Part shown: piece after piece, positions 22,011-31,399 of the stretch
How the letters are laid out: each line of letters opens with the position of its first letter
Position numbering within the stretch: the stretch's first letter is position 1
Assembly (NCBI GenBank): GCA_019155205.2
Contig: JAHNZQ020003149.1
Coordinates: 1,360,922-1,424,921, forward strand
Origin: Gracilaria vermiculophylla
Lineage: Eukaryota > Rhodophyta > Florideophyceae > Gracilariales > Gracilariaceae
Direction: 5' to 3'
Length of the DNA: 64,000 nucleotides
The notes under the pieces: generated by a model
Seen by the model: the letters and a program-made list of their open reading frames with translations, nothing else
Told to the model about the DNA's origin: nothing
Database searches by the model: none
Translations under genes and position numbers: made by a program

Positions 22011-23494
22011 CTAAAAAGATGTCATATAGTTGACTTTGAGCGCTGCGTCTTTTGCGCTTTGAGGTTCGCGGAACATGGCATCGGGATGAAACTTCAGAAT
22101 CTCATTCCACATGAGACGGCGTATTCCATCTCTTCCCAGCTTCTGCTCATTTGGAGGTTCCAAAGAGTTGTAGTCCAGATGGACAGCTACTTTCTCCGAA
22201 GGGACGTCTCTGTACTCGCGAACAAATGGGTGATTCAACGCTTCTTCCGCAGACAGCCTCTTTCTCGGATCAAACTGGACAAGCCTGTCCACAAGATCTA
22301 TGACAGCTGGGCCAGCACCGGGGAGCAGATTTCGGAAGTCTTGACGGGTGCTCGGCGCTAAACGGGAGATGAATTCCCTGGCGTTGTGATTCTTGATGAA
22401 GTCAAATTCTTCTCCTTGCGGTTTTCCGACAACAGAGCATATAATCTCGATCTGATTCTTAACATCCCGCCCGGGAAAGATTGGTTTCCTGGAGTAAAGC
22501 TCAGCTATAACGCAGCCTACGCTCCACATATCGATTGCAGAATCATATTCGTCGCATGCGAGAAGCAACTCAGGAGCACGATACCATCTGGTGACCACGT
22601 ATTCCGTCACTCCGTAAGCAGCCGCCTCGGCGGGGTCCAAATACCTAGCCAGCCCAAAGTCGCATATTTTGATGTCGCACTGCATGAAGTTCAGAAGAAG
22701 AGCGTTGAGATCGATGAGTCAGATACTCGCGACGTGCAGATTGAAGATGAAGGTATGGCAGACAAAAACGTACGCTTTCTGACACTAACACATTTGCTGG
22801 TTTCAGGTCTCGGTGCAAGATGCTTGCACTAGAATGATAGAGGCAGAAAAACACACAATGGTTAGCAATCGTTCTCGACCGCAACGAGTTGAACATGCGC
22901 GACTCATGACTGAATACCATACCTGTGAATGTATCGGAGAGCACGAAGCATCTGGTATGCGAAATATTTTCGTTGAGATTCCACCAATGGATGAGTAGAC
23001 TGAAGCAGTTTGTGCAGGTCTGTATCCATAAGCTCTGTAATAATGTAGACATCCGCAAAGGTGTCGTAGTGCTCCGGTTCATCGATGTCGATGATGCGCA
23101 AAATGTTTTCATGGCTCAAACAACCGAGCAATCTAATTTCTCGAATGATACGCTTGGCGTCGGTGAGGTCATCGAAAACACCAGCGACTTTCTTCACTGC
23201 AACTTTTCGCTGAAGAACTGCATCGTTTGCGGCGCAAACAACTCCATAGGCCCCATGCCCAAGCGTTCGCACGTAGGAGTACCTAGGGCTAACGCGGAAG
23301 GGGTTTCCCTTCGCATGGAAGACTGTCTTACTGGGGACTGGTGGCGGATGCTGCGGAGAAGGAATATGCTCCGCAGTATCTGTGTCCATAGCAGATGGAG
23401 AGTCGTCCTCTGTGTTTGGGCGGCTGTTGCCAAATATATCTGTGATGCTCTTCCTCTTGTTAAAAACCCATTGCTTTATGTTCTTGTTCTTCAT
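22011..23494 (-). CDS. MAP kinase with TEY activation loop, three exons
   Basis: Minus-strand exons 23494-22923, 22828-22774 and 22679-22011 give 431 residues; both introns are 94 bp (donors GTATGG and GTACGT, acceptors TCTAG and TGCAG). The start is the ATG at 23494; the open frame upstream lacks another ATG. After a 65-residue N-terminal extension comes the kinase: Gly-rich loop GHGAYGVVCAA about residue 78, VAVKK Lys about 98, catalytic HRDLKPANVLV, DFG at 216-218, activation motif TEY at 234-236 in VTEYVVTRWYRAPE, and APE/DMWSVGCV. Exon 2 encodes only the catalytic-loop region; joining gives SESCDIKICDFG, matching MAPK spacing exactly. ERK-type MAPKs are activated by dual phosphorylation of the Thr and Tyr. 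The upstream cascade and targets are unknown. Confidence 0.95.
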
Positions 23495-24248
23495 GGCCGA
23501 CTGAGCAGGGGCAGCTTCTATAACTTGCGACAAACTTTTAGAGTACAACTGCGGCACACGAGAAGAAAGTGAGTTTGGGGGGTGAAAACACAAATGAGCA
23601 CAGCTTACATGCCAAGAGTGTCCAGAAGTATGACGGAGGTCGGTAAGTAAAAAAAGGCAGAAGTCCGGAGAGTATCTGCGAGCAGGAACAAATGCTTCAG
23701 AACTACTGAAGAGTGAGTAGAAGGCAATGAAAGACGGAGGCGTGTGTGAAGAAGCTTAAAGAGAACAAATAGTTTAGAACACAGGGCTTGTCTGATGTGG
23801 TGGATATCAAATAGCATGAACGCCCATCTCTCGGGAGAGGAGCAGAATCAAGCGAAAAAAAAACAAAAAAGTGTTCAGTCACGGCACCGTGAACGTGAGA
23901 ATGTCGTGTCAAGAAGAGAAGGCTGTGGGTTGGAGCGCCGACAGTGTGAGAACAAACAGTAGACGTGTGCGTTTGTGTACGGGTGTGTGCGAGTGTGTGC
24001 GGGTGTGTGCGTGCGGTTGCGTGTGTGTGTACGGGTGCGTGTGTGAGTGCAAGTGTGTGAAGTGAGCAAAGAAAGAAAATAAGGGTGCGTCATGGCGCAC
24101 GGGGCGGCGAAGCGCGACGCGCGCACCGATGGCACGACAAACGGACGTGAGTCGGAGGCGGTTTGGACGCGGTGAAAAAACGATAACTCGATGGCAGCTT
24201 GACGAAATTGGCAACGAAGAGATATGAACAAAGTGCGGGAATAAGCAT
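23495..24248. other. Leader/promoter of the MAP kinase with a GT-rich tract
   Basis: Upstream of the MAPK (minus strand) and downstream of the next minus-strand gene. It is dominated by the GT/GC-rich tract at about 23960-24062. No gene is supported. Confidence 0.5.
23960..24062. repeat. Degenerate GT-rich low-complexity tract
   Basis: Irregular GTGTGTGCG / GTGTGTACG units on the plus strand (CA-rich on the coding strand of the MAPK). Confidence 0.8.
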
Positions 24249-25427
24249 TTACGTATCCAAGTGGTACGTTGTCGGGTTGGGTTGGTTTTTATGTGCAGAA
24301 TGAAACCAGGGAGCGGCGGCGCTGGAGTTGTTGGCATTGGCCAAGCCGTGTGGATACACCGGTGCGACGATGGTGTCACTGCTGGCAGACGAGGCATCGG
24401 ACTCTCTTCTCGAAAATTGAGAGGCGGATGGGGCAGTGGGGCCGGGCATGTTTGCGTATATGTTGGAGTTGTCCGGGCGGTCACCGTGCGGGGTCGGGGA
24501 CGACAAAGGCGCCACGCCGTCCGGAGCAGGTTCGGAGGCGGAGTTGCCAGGCGGTGAGGAAGGCTGCGAGGAGTCGGTCGGGGGCTGTGACGGCGGGGGT
24601 TGTGACGGTGGGGGCTGTGACGGCGGGGGCTGTTGCTGTTGGTCAACGAGGTCGGGATCCACAAAGCGGTAGTAAGAGTTATTCTTCGACGGCAGTCGAC
24701 GGTATACGATGATGAGAGTGAGCGTGACAAGCACCAAGAGGGCGGCGCCACCACCGGCGCCAATGGCGATGATGGCGGTGGTAGAGAGCTTGGTCGGCTC
24801 GGACGAGGAATCAGGCGCAGCGGAATCGCCGGCAGCGGCGGAGTTATTGTTAGCGGCATCAGGCTCGGACGAGGCGAGGGCGGACGGGGATTGCGAGGGC
24901 GCAGAGTTGTTGGGCGGGGCAGGGTTTGCGGGGTTGTTGGCAGTGTTGGTCGCGGATGGATTGTTGGACGGCGCGAAGTTGTTGGCGGGCGGCGCAGAAT
25001 TACCTGGGCTGGCAGTGGTTTGCGGCGGCGGCTGTTGCGTGGTGGGCGGATCAACGGCGGTAGACACTGAGGGGGGGGGAGAGCCTTGGGGGTCGGCGGT
25101 AGGCATCGGGGATTGGATGGCGTCGGCCGGTGACTGGGCGGGAGTCTCGGGGGCTACGGAGGGCGGAGGGGAGGATGTTGCGGGCGAGGGCGAAGGGTCC
25201 GAGGAAGTGGGAGCGGATGGGGCGGGGGATTGCTCGGAGGGGGGAGAAGGCGATGGCTGCGCGGAGGGGAGGGGGGACGTGGAGGGGGAGGAAGCGTCAT
25301 CGATTTGGCGGACGGAGAGGGGGAGGGGGAGGGGTAGTTGTGGAAGGGGGGGCGGGGCGGCGAGGACGGCGCGGAGAAGGAGTGCCGCGAGCGCCATCGC
25401 GCGTACGCGACGGAGAACGAGGCGCAT
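24249..25427 (-). CDS. Proline/serine-rich single-pass (type I) membrane protein
   Basis: 392 residues from an ATG. An N-terminal Arg-containing hydrophobic stretch (MALAALLLRAVLAAPPP) looks like a signal peptide. Residues of about 40-205 are a Pro/Ser/Ala/Asn-rich ectodomain with no folded domain visible, mucin- or extensin-like in composition. A single membrane span lies at about 214-239 (AIIAIGAGGGAALLVLVTLT), followed by a basic stop-transfer YRR. The cytoplasmic tail has a Q-rich run, three QPPPS repeats and a Ser/Asn-rich end. This layout suits a wall-sensing or adhesive surface protein, but that is inference. The coding region is GC-rich and several other frames stay open as a by-product. 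It shares a 305-bp divergent promoter with the gene at 25733. Confidence 0.75.
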   Translation of the reverse strand: MRLVLRRVRAMALAALLLRAVLAAPPPLPQLPLPLPLSVRQIDDASSPSTSPLPSAQPSPSPPSEQSPAPSAPTSSDPSPSPATSSPPPSVAPETPAQSPADAIQSPMPTADPQGSPPPSVSTAVDPPTTQQPPPQTTASPGNSAPPANNFAPSNNPSATNTANNPANPAPPNNSAPSQSPSALASSEPDAANNNSAAAGDSAAPDSSSEPTKLSTTAIIAIGAGGGAALLVLVTLTLIIVYRRLPSKNNSYYRFVDPDLVDQQQQPPPSQPPPSQPPPSQPPTDSSQPSSPPGNSASEPAPDGVAPLSSPTPHGDRPDNSNIYANMPGPTAPSASQFSRRESDASSASSDTIVAPVYPHGLANANNSSAAAPWFHSAHKNQPNPTTYHLDT

Positions 25428-25732
25428 GGCGGGTGGGGAAGGGCGCGGGCGGGGGGCGCGGGCGGCGAGCGGAGAGGAGGGGGGTGCGCGGCTGTGGGCG
25501 GAGGGGGGGGAAGCGGCAGCGGCGCAGACGGCGCTTAAGCAGCGGCGGACCGAAGGCGCGCACGCGGCGCACGCGCGCGCGGCGGCGCCCTACGTGGCGC
25601 GCGGCAGTCGCGCGCGCGGCGCGCCAGCGCGTGCGCACACGTGGGCACGCGCCGCGCCGCCGCGCGCGCGCGACATGTCGTCCGAGCCGCGCCGCGCGCG
25701 CCCCCCCCGCCACCGCCGCGCCCCCCGCCGCC
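25428..25732. promoter_or_regulatory. Very GC-rich divergent promoter
   Basis: About 300 bp of CpG-dense sequence, with many GCGCGC runs, between start codons facing away from each other. No TATA element is seen. The short length implies a shared bidirectional promoter. Confidence 0.5.
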
Positions 25733-26653
25733 ATGGCTGCCGCGCACGACGACCACCCCCCGCCCCCCGCGCGCATTCGCGGCGGCGCCGCCGCGCTGCG
25801 AGCCGTCGTGCGCCGCCTCTCGCAGCGCGCCGCGCCGCGCCACCCTCCCCCGCACACCCCCCCCGCCGCCGACCCACCCTCAGCCGCCGCCCTGGTGCGC
25901 ATCGACGCCCACAGCCGCCAGCCCGACCACCAGCGCTCCGCAAAGGTCGCCGTCGCGCGCAGCGCCTTCGATGACGTTCCCCCCCCTCAGTTTTACGACC
26001 CCGCGTGGAACACGGCCCCACTCCGCGCCGAGGCCGGCCGCCTTGGCCACGGCTCCGACGGCCCCGTGTTGCCCCCCGCCTTCACCCTTCGCAGCTCCGA
26101 CCTGGACGACTCCGACGACGATGACTCCGACGGCGCCCACTCCACCCTCTCCCTGCAGCGTTCCTCTCTCTCCCCCCCGTCGCACCTGTGCTTCACCCCC
26201 GACTCGGCGCTCGCTGCCGCCCACTTCGACAGCCACTCCCAGCTCCCCCCCTCGTCGTCTTCCAAAAACCACCCCCCCGCTCCGTCCCCAAACGCCGCCG
26301 CGTCCGCTGCCAACCCACCCCCGCCCCGCCCGTCGCTGTTGCCATCCGTCTTCGACTCGCCATTGTGCGCCAAGCTCACCGCCGCCGACATCCGCCTCCT
26401 CGTGGAGCACGACTACCACGGAGAGGTCATTGTGGAGCGCCCCACCGATATTCGCGCCCGTGTGCATGCCACCCTGGACAACGCCTCCACCGCGTGCACC
26501 GTCGTGTTCTCCTTGCATCAGCACAACGATTTTTGCCGCGTATCCATCAGACGCACTTTTGCCGACTCCTTCCGGATAACCAACCACCTTTTTGACAGCT
26601 TTTGTTCCGAGTTTGCTGCTCGCTTTCTCCAGCTGCGTCATGTGCCGCAGTAG
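25733..26653 (+). CDS. Unknown protein with acidic/disordered N-terminus and a conserved-looking C-terminal domain
   Basis: 306 residues. The start is the ATG at 25733 in a favourable CCGCCATGG context; the frame is open further upstream only because the sequence is extremely GC-rich. Residues 1-215 are Pro/Ala/Ser-rich with an acidic cluster (SSDLDDSDDDDSDG). Residues of about 220-306 are of normal composition and look folded: LTAADIRLLVEHDYHGEVIV, then VVFSLHQHNDFCRVSIRRTF and FDSFCSEFAARFLQL. I do not recognise the domain. It is probably soluble, since no signal peptide or membrane span is present. Confidence 0.65.
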   Translation: MAAAHDDHPPPPARIRGGAAALRAVVRRLSQRAAPRHPPPHTPPAADPPSAAALVRIDAHSRQPDHQRSAKVAVARSAFDDVPPPQFYDPAWNTAPLRAEAGRLGHGSDGPVLPPAFTLRSSDLDDSDDDDSDGAHSTLSLQRSSLSPPSHLCFTPDSALAAAHFDSHSQLPPSSSSKNHPPAPSPNAAASAANPPPPRPSLLPSVFDSPLCAKLTAADIRLLVEHDYHGEVIVERPTDIRARVHATLDNASTACTVVFSLHQHNDFCRVSIRRTFADSFRITNHLFDSFCSEFAARFLQLRHVPQ

Positions 26654-29419
26654 CTGCTCAACTCGTCGCGCACTCTTATGCTTGTCTTGTTTGCTGTAAT
26701 AATGTTTTCTATCCTTTTCCTTGTGCTCAGCTGTCTATTTCTGCGCCCACGGCTTGCCGTCCGCCGCACTTGTATTTACCTGTTCATACGCGGCGTCGGG
26801 ATGCCTCTTGGCTCTGTAACACACGTCCTCACCCATCTCTACATGAATGCGCTCGTCAAACACGCTGAGTTACTACGCAACCTGCACCACCGCTCACCCG
26901 CCTCACATGCGTTTTGGCGACGCCCATGGACTGTCATTCGCTTCCCTAACCCTCGAGTAATGTCTTGTCTGCGACCCGCGGCAGAAAACCATCTCGCTGT
27001 GCTGCTCGGAACACTGGATCGCCTCCACGCGAAGCTCGCGGAGCCAATCTTGCGCACACGAACGTGTTGAGCAGCATGAGCCGTTCCTGCTGGTTTACTT
27101 TTTGTGTCTATCACCTATCCGTTGTGTGTGAGGTGCCAACCAGCAGGTTGCCAGGTCACAGAGCTGTGCGCTTCGTTCTCGACGAGATTGTGGCGGCTGT
27201 GGTTTCAGCTCGTGTCGACCGCGGCCAGCACACCGGTATGATGAGTTATCACGCCTCTCGAGAGAGGGACACGCACGACGGCTTCTATCATGTGTTTGTC
27301 CAATCATCTCTGCCGCTTGAACACTTGTTGCCACTGACGCGAGTAGTACTAATCAGTATTGTCCAAACGCTTTCAGGCTAGTTTCACTCGTACTATCATT
27401 ATTGCCTTTTCTGCGCTGTGTGGTGCGCAGTGTTGCAGTTGCCGGTAAATGTGTTTGGCCCGTGAAGTGCGCGTTTCACGTGGCACAGCTCTGCCAGCCT
27501 TGTTGCGGGTACTCGTTTTTACCTCCTCACAAAAATATCATGATGCGTTCCCTCTGTGGTCCAGCATGTTGCTTCGGCAGGCGGTAGCGCGGTACCGTCA
27601 TCGTGCGTGCAGAGTTTGGCGCGCTTCAACCATACACATTGCCGCCATGAGCCACTGCCTCTGAGCAGAGCAAACCTTGTACTGTAACGGGCCTCCGTTC
27701 GCAACCGCGCCGCGCGCGCGTCAAGTGTTTGCAACCGGCCGTCAGCACTGTCTTTCCCGAGTTGCGTCAGACACACACATGAGCCTGACTGGAATGCATT
27801 AGTTGCAACGGGACTGGCTGCAGCCACGCTTATCGAGACAATGCGCGTGACTCAGCACCAGACGTAGACGCTGCTCACGGTCATGTTACAGATAGATGTT
27901 AACAACGTCCTGCCCCATGCTTACAACTGAAACGATGATCACGAGATGTGATGTGATGAGCGATGAATTTTGACACGGTGAGTTCGACGTTGTGGAGAAA
28001 CGCAGCGACATTTGAAGCCGAGCGTTCAGGTGACGCAGTCCATGACGCTCATGCCAACCGCGCTTGGTGGATGCAGAGAGTTTTATGTTTGAGTACGCGG
28101 CGCGTTGTGCGCCGTTCCGCGCACCGAAGCGCATCACATTTCAGTTCGCAGGCAAGAAACATTCGGACGCGATTTGGGTTGCGCAGTTTGGGTTTCTTTC
28201 GCGGCGCGCACGTTTCTCAAGGCGCTGAGTCGCTTCTGAGTTGCGTCAGCGTTCACTGCTCGGATGCGTCGGGGATGTGCGTGCACACCGCGCGATGAAT
28301 GGCGCGCTGCGGCGCGGCAGCTCCCCTTCGCGGTGCGACCTCGAGGTGCGCTTGACAGTGCGCTGCTGAACTCGCCCGCTGCGGGCGAGCAAAATCGGTG
28401 CGGCAAGTCATGCTTCCATGTGCTGCGTTCAACGTACAGCAGCTGGCGGGTGTGGTGATCGCAAGTGCTCGCGTTGAGAATTTGAAGACTGAAGAAAGAG
28501 TTGCCTTGCGTTGAATCACGGTGATCGGCTGCAGTCACAACGATCGGCTTTTGAATGTTAATCATGGTGAAGCGCAGCTTGACCGGGACTAGAGTAGCCC
28601 CAGAAGGCTTGTTCTGCAGATAGATTGCGCACTTTTGTCTCAAGACTGGAAACCACCACAGCACGTAGGGTTATTCGAACGGCGACTATTTTTGGAGCAG
28701 ATATGATCACACTTGCGAAATTATTCGACTGGCAAGTAACAAATCATTTTCCGTTGTGGGCTGCTAATACAGCGTACGCTCACCTTCGTACATCTTTTCC
28801 TTTACACCTCGGCTGAGAACAATGACAGTGAGTATGACTGTTCGCAAGCGAGTGTTGTGGGTCTTTGGAATATCATTTTCTGAAGAGGTCGCTAAGTGGT
28901 GAGGGCCATGTACAGTAAGGTAGAAGATACTTTGGGCTTGCGACATGGGAATTGTGAGTATGGCCCTCCAGTTTCGCGCTTCGTGCTTCCCCTGGCGACA
29001 AGGAAGCATCCCCAGCACACAAGCTCCCGCACTGCAATGAGCCCTGCCAGTGGCGGCAGCCGACACGCAGCAGTCAGCCTTGCCATGACTGAGCGTTTTC
29101 AATTCGTCTTCAAAAATGAAAAAATTTTCGTTTGCCAAAGTATGAGAACCTCGGTGTGCAGTACAAGCTCTTTTCTTTAACATTTCCATCAAATTCAATC
29201 AACGAAGCTTGGTCGCGGCGCATGTGACCTTTTACCGTGGGTATCAAGCCCCATCCGTGGACCCCCTTGTTCGTGCACTGCGCGCCCCGATCGCGTCTGC
29301 TGCTCTAACCCCGCCGCTTCCCGCCCGCCCCTGAGATACACACACCAAGCTTATCAGAGCTACGCTGTGTTCGGTAAACGACTTGTACCCGCTCTCTTGC
29401 CGGAAAAAAAACAGCCACA
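26654..29419. other. Long intergenic region without a supportable gene
   Basis: About 2.8 kb. An ATG-initiated 130-residue frame at 26678-27070 starts only 25 bp after the previous stop and has a hydrophobic beginning, but its later composition is unstructured and it is more likely 3' untranslated sequence. No RNA gene was recognised. A 19-bp palindrome is listed separately. Confidence 0.45.
28371..28389. repeat. 19-bp palindrome with a single-base centre
   Basis: CTCGCCCGC and its exact complement GCGGGCGAG flank a single T. It is in intergenic DNA far from a start codon. Confidence 0.6.
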
Positions 29420-30220
29420 ATGAGCAGAAGAACAACAACAGCGGCTCACGATGAATCAATTTCAACCGATGTCACAGACGCCGCTGAGCGCGTGCGACCC
29501 TCAACTTCCTCACCGTCAACATCGCAATCCAAGCCGAAGCCAAAACTGAACAAATCAGGCCTTTACGATTTGCAGCAAGTCAAGCGTCTACTCGATGACG
29601 AGATTATGGCGGTATGTTTCCAACCACGCCCACAGTCATCGCGTCCTACCAAGTTCGCCTTTGAACGGCTATTTTTACTGACTCGCACTATTCTTTTAAA
29701 TCTGTCAAACACGCGTTTCTCTCTCACACTCCAGTTCATGGAAGACCAGGGTTATATAGAATCAACGACTGCGAGCAATATAAAGATTGTTGCTGGTACC
29801 ATTGCGGTTACCGCCGCTCTATACTCTCACTTCGGGCCCGGTGAATTTCCTGCCAACAAAACGGTCGTTTTCGCATGCGTCGCCACGTACTTGGTCTGTG
29901 TTGGACTCATTAATATATCGTCTTTCTTCCTCGAAGGTTCCGCGGTGTATGTTGGAACTCTTTCAAAACGCGTCAAACATCTAAGCAAGAGCACTTTGTG
30001 TGAAAAAGTTTGGATCCACTCCACGATCGGAGGAAAGGGATCAAGCGCGTACAAAGTGGAAATACGACGGGCTCCGCGTTCCAAGATCGGATCCGTAACA
30101 AAGTCTACACCCTATGAAAAATACATCACGGAGGAAGGTAACTTCCTTTCTTCAGAATTCCGCATTGATATGAAAGCCCTACTATCCCAGCTTAGTCCAG
30201 GACCGAAGAAAAAGAATTGA
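29420..30220 (+). CDS. SPCS2: Signal peptidase complex subunit 2 (SPC25), two exons
   Basis: Exons 29420-29611 and 29735-30220 give 225 residues. The 123-bp intron (GTATGT donor, CTCCAG acceptor) is a multiple of three with no in-frame stop, so the unspliced frame also reads through, adding 41 residues between EIMA and FMEDQGY. The spliced join restores the family's LKRLLDDEI... EDQGYIESTTASNIKI block. Two membrane spans follow (IKIVAGTIAVTAALYSHF and VVFACVATYLVCVGLINISS) and a cytosolic-type C-terminal domain ending in KKKN. SPC2 is an accessory subunit of the ER signal peptidase that tunes activity and contacts the translocon. It converges tail-to-tail with CIAO2, 75 bp apart. Confidence 0.88.
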   Translation: MSRRTTTAAHDESISTDVTDAAERVRPSTSSPSTSQSKPKPKLNKSGLYDLQQVKRLLDDEIMAVCFQPRPQSSRPTKFAFERLFLLTRTILLNLSNTRFSLTLQFMEDQGYIESTTASNIKIVAGTIAVTAALYSHFGPGEFPANKTVVFACVATYLVCVGLINISSFFLEGSAVYVGTLSKRVKHLSKSTLCEKVWIHSTIGGKGSSAYKVEIRRAPRSKIGSVTKSTPYEKYITEEGNFLSSEFRIDMKALLSQLSPGPKKKN

Positions 30221-30295
30221 CGCTTCACTGTCGAACTCCAACATAAAACAAAAAATGCCGCCACTGCCTCACAAGCATCCTCGAATTTTCGCTTC

Positions 30296-30808
30296 TCAGG
30301 GCAGATTTTCAGTGCATTCTCGCAGTAGACTCATGATTCTGGGGTTCTCGAACGCAGCAGAAACGCGCTCTTTGTCCGCCAATTGTTTGTTTATATCCCT
30401 GGAGTTTGTGTGCGTGCCCTCGATGCAAGTGACTTTTAGCTTGTAGTACTGTTCACCCCTGGGCTCCAGAATTTTGCTCTCCTTCAGCTTGGAACAAATG
30501 CTAAGACCGATCATGGAAGCAAGAGAGCAATGAGGGACGGTGGGGTGGAACTGTACTGAAACTGACCCATAACCCGGACTGTCGCTTGGTGGTTTTCTGA
30601 TATCGATGTATTCCAGCTTGACAACGTCTAGTTCTTCAAGGGAATGAGGGTATTCCGGATCACGAATATCGCGAATCACTTCGAACACATGCTCCTTAAG
30701 AGTAAGCGGTTTTCGCGGGTCACGAGCTTCGCGATCTAGTACTTTTACTTTAGGGTTCGGATTATCCGGGGTAATATTGTGCGAGATTGAAACATGTGCA
30801 GCGCTCAT
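30296..30808 (-). CDS. CIAO2: CIAO2/MIP18 (FAM96) cytosolic iron-sulfur assembly targeting factor
   Basis: 170 residues from an ATG, intronless. The MIP18 domain spans nearly the whole protein: HVFEVIRDIRDPEYPHSLEELDVV, then VQFHPTVPHCSLASMIGLSI with the conserved reactive Cys at about 94, and the C-terminal GTHTNSRDINKQLADKERVSAAFEN. CIAO2 with CIAO1 and MMS19 delivers 4Fe-4S clusters to DNA polymerases, helicases and other cytosolic or nuclear apoproteins. Length and motif order match the family closely. Its 5' end faces the carotene-desaturase-like gene. Confidence 0.95.
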   Translation of the reverse strand: MSAAHVSISHNITPDNPNPKVKVLDREARDPRKPLTLKEHVFEVIRDIRDPEYPHSLEELDVVKLEYIDIRKPPSDSPGYGSVSVQFHPTVPHCSLASMIGLSICSKLKESKILEPRGEQYYKLKVTCIEGTHTNSRDINKQLADKERVSAAFENPRIMSLLRECTENLP

Positions 30809-31399
30809 GGCTTTTCCAACGCTTCAAACTAGTCCCGTGCACAATTCGCTGAGCTGTTTTTCGTAGATCCTTCGTAAACTTTAATGAAGCCGGAGGCCAC
30901 TGCAAGGCGATGTAGAAGTGTCGTTCGCCATCTTGCCAACTTTCTGCCTCTGGCTTGCGTCTCAATGCATTGAAAATGCATGCAGCTAATTGAGTATTTC
31001 GGTATTCAAGTACTTTCAAGATAAATTGATTTCTAGTTTCTCCCACATGTCCTGCACATATTATGCATCTTGTGTCCTGTGCAGACTCTACAGTACACGG
31101 GACACAAGGTGCAGTAACCTGAATAGTAACCTTTTAACTGTTCTGGGTGCGAGATCCGGATGCTAAATGTCCTCCCATCATTGACGTAGCGGATGGATGA
31201 GGCATGCGATAAAGATTTTAAGTCTGTCTGCTGAGGAAGATTATCTCTATTATTGGGAGAGCAGAATGTTATCACTGAACAGAGGACTAAGGAACGGCGC
31301 AACTCAATCTAATTTCGCGGGCTGCGAACTACAGTGCTTTCGTGAACAGGTATCAGTCTTGCGCTGAAGGACGAAGAAATCGTACATACATTTGAATCA
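30809..31399. promoter_or_regulatory. Divergent promoter region CIAO2 / carotene-desaturase-like gene
   Basis: About 590 bp between opposing start codons. Two minus-strand frames here (30762-31046 and 31033-31302) lack ATG starts. The second contains a curious Cys/His-rich run, described among the rejected items. Confidence 0.4.

Noticed and set aside
23909..25054. 381-residue minus-strand frame in another phase of the proline-rich membrane protein
   Set aside because: Shadow of the GC-rich gene at 24249-25427; repetitive Pro/Arg/Thr with no domain.
26678..27070. 130-residue frame with a hydrophobic start right after the gene at 25733
   Set aside because: Starts 25 bp after a stop codon, with unstructured later composition; more likely 3' untranslated sequence.
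31033..31302. Minus-strand frame with a Cys/His-rich run (CTLCPVYCRVCTGHKMHNMC) upstream of CIAO2, followed by another open frame to 30762
   Set aside because: Neither frame begins with ATG, the Cys/His spacing does not match a known zinc knuckle, the second frame overlaps the CIAO2 start, and no splice path was convincing. It could be a gene fragment; a profile search of the Cys-rich part would settle it.
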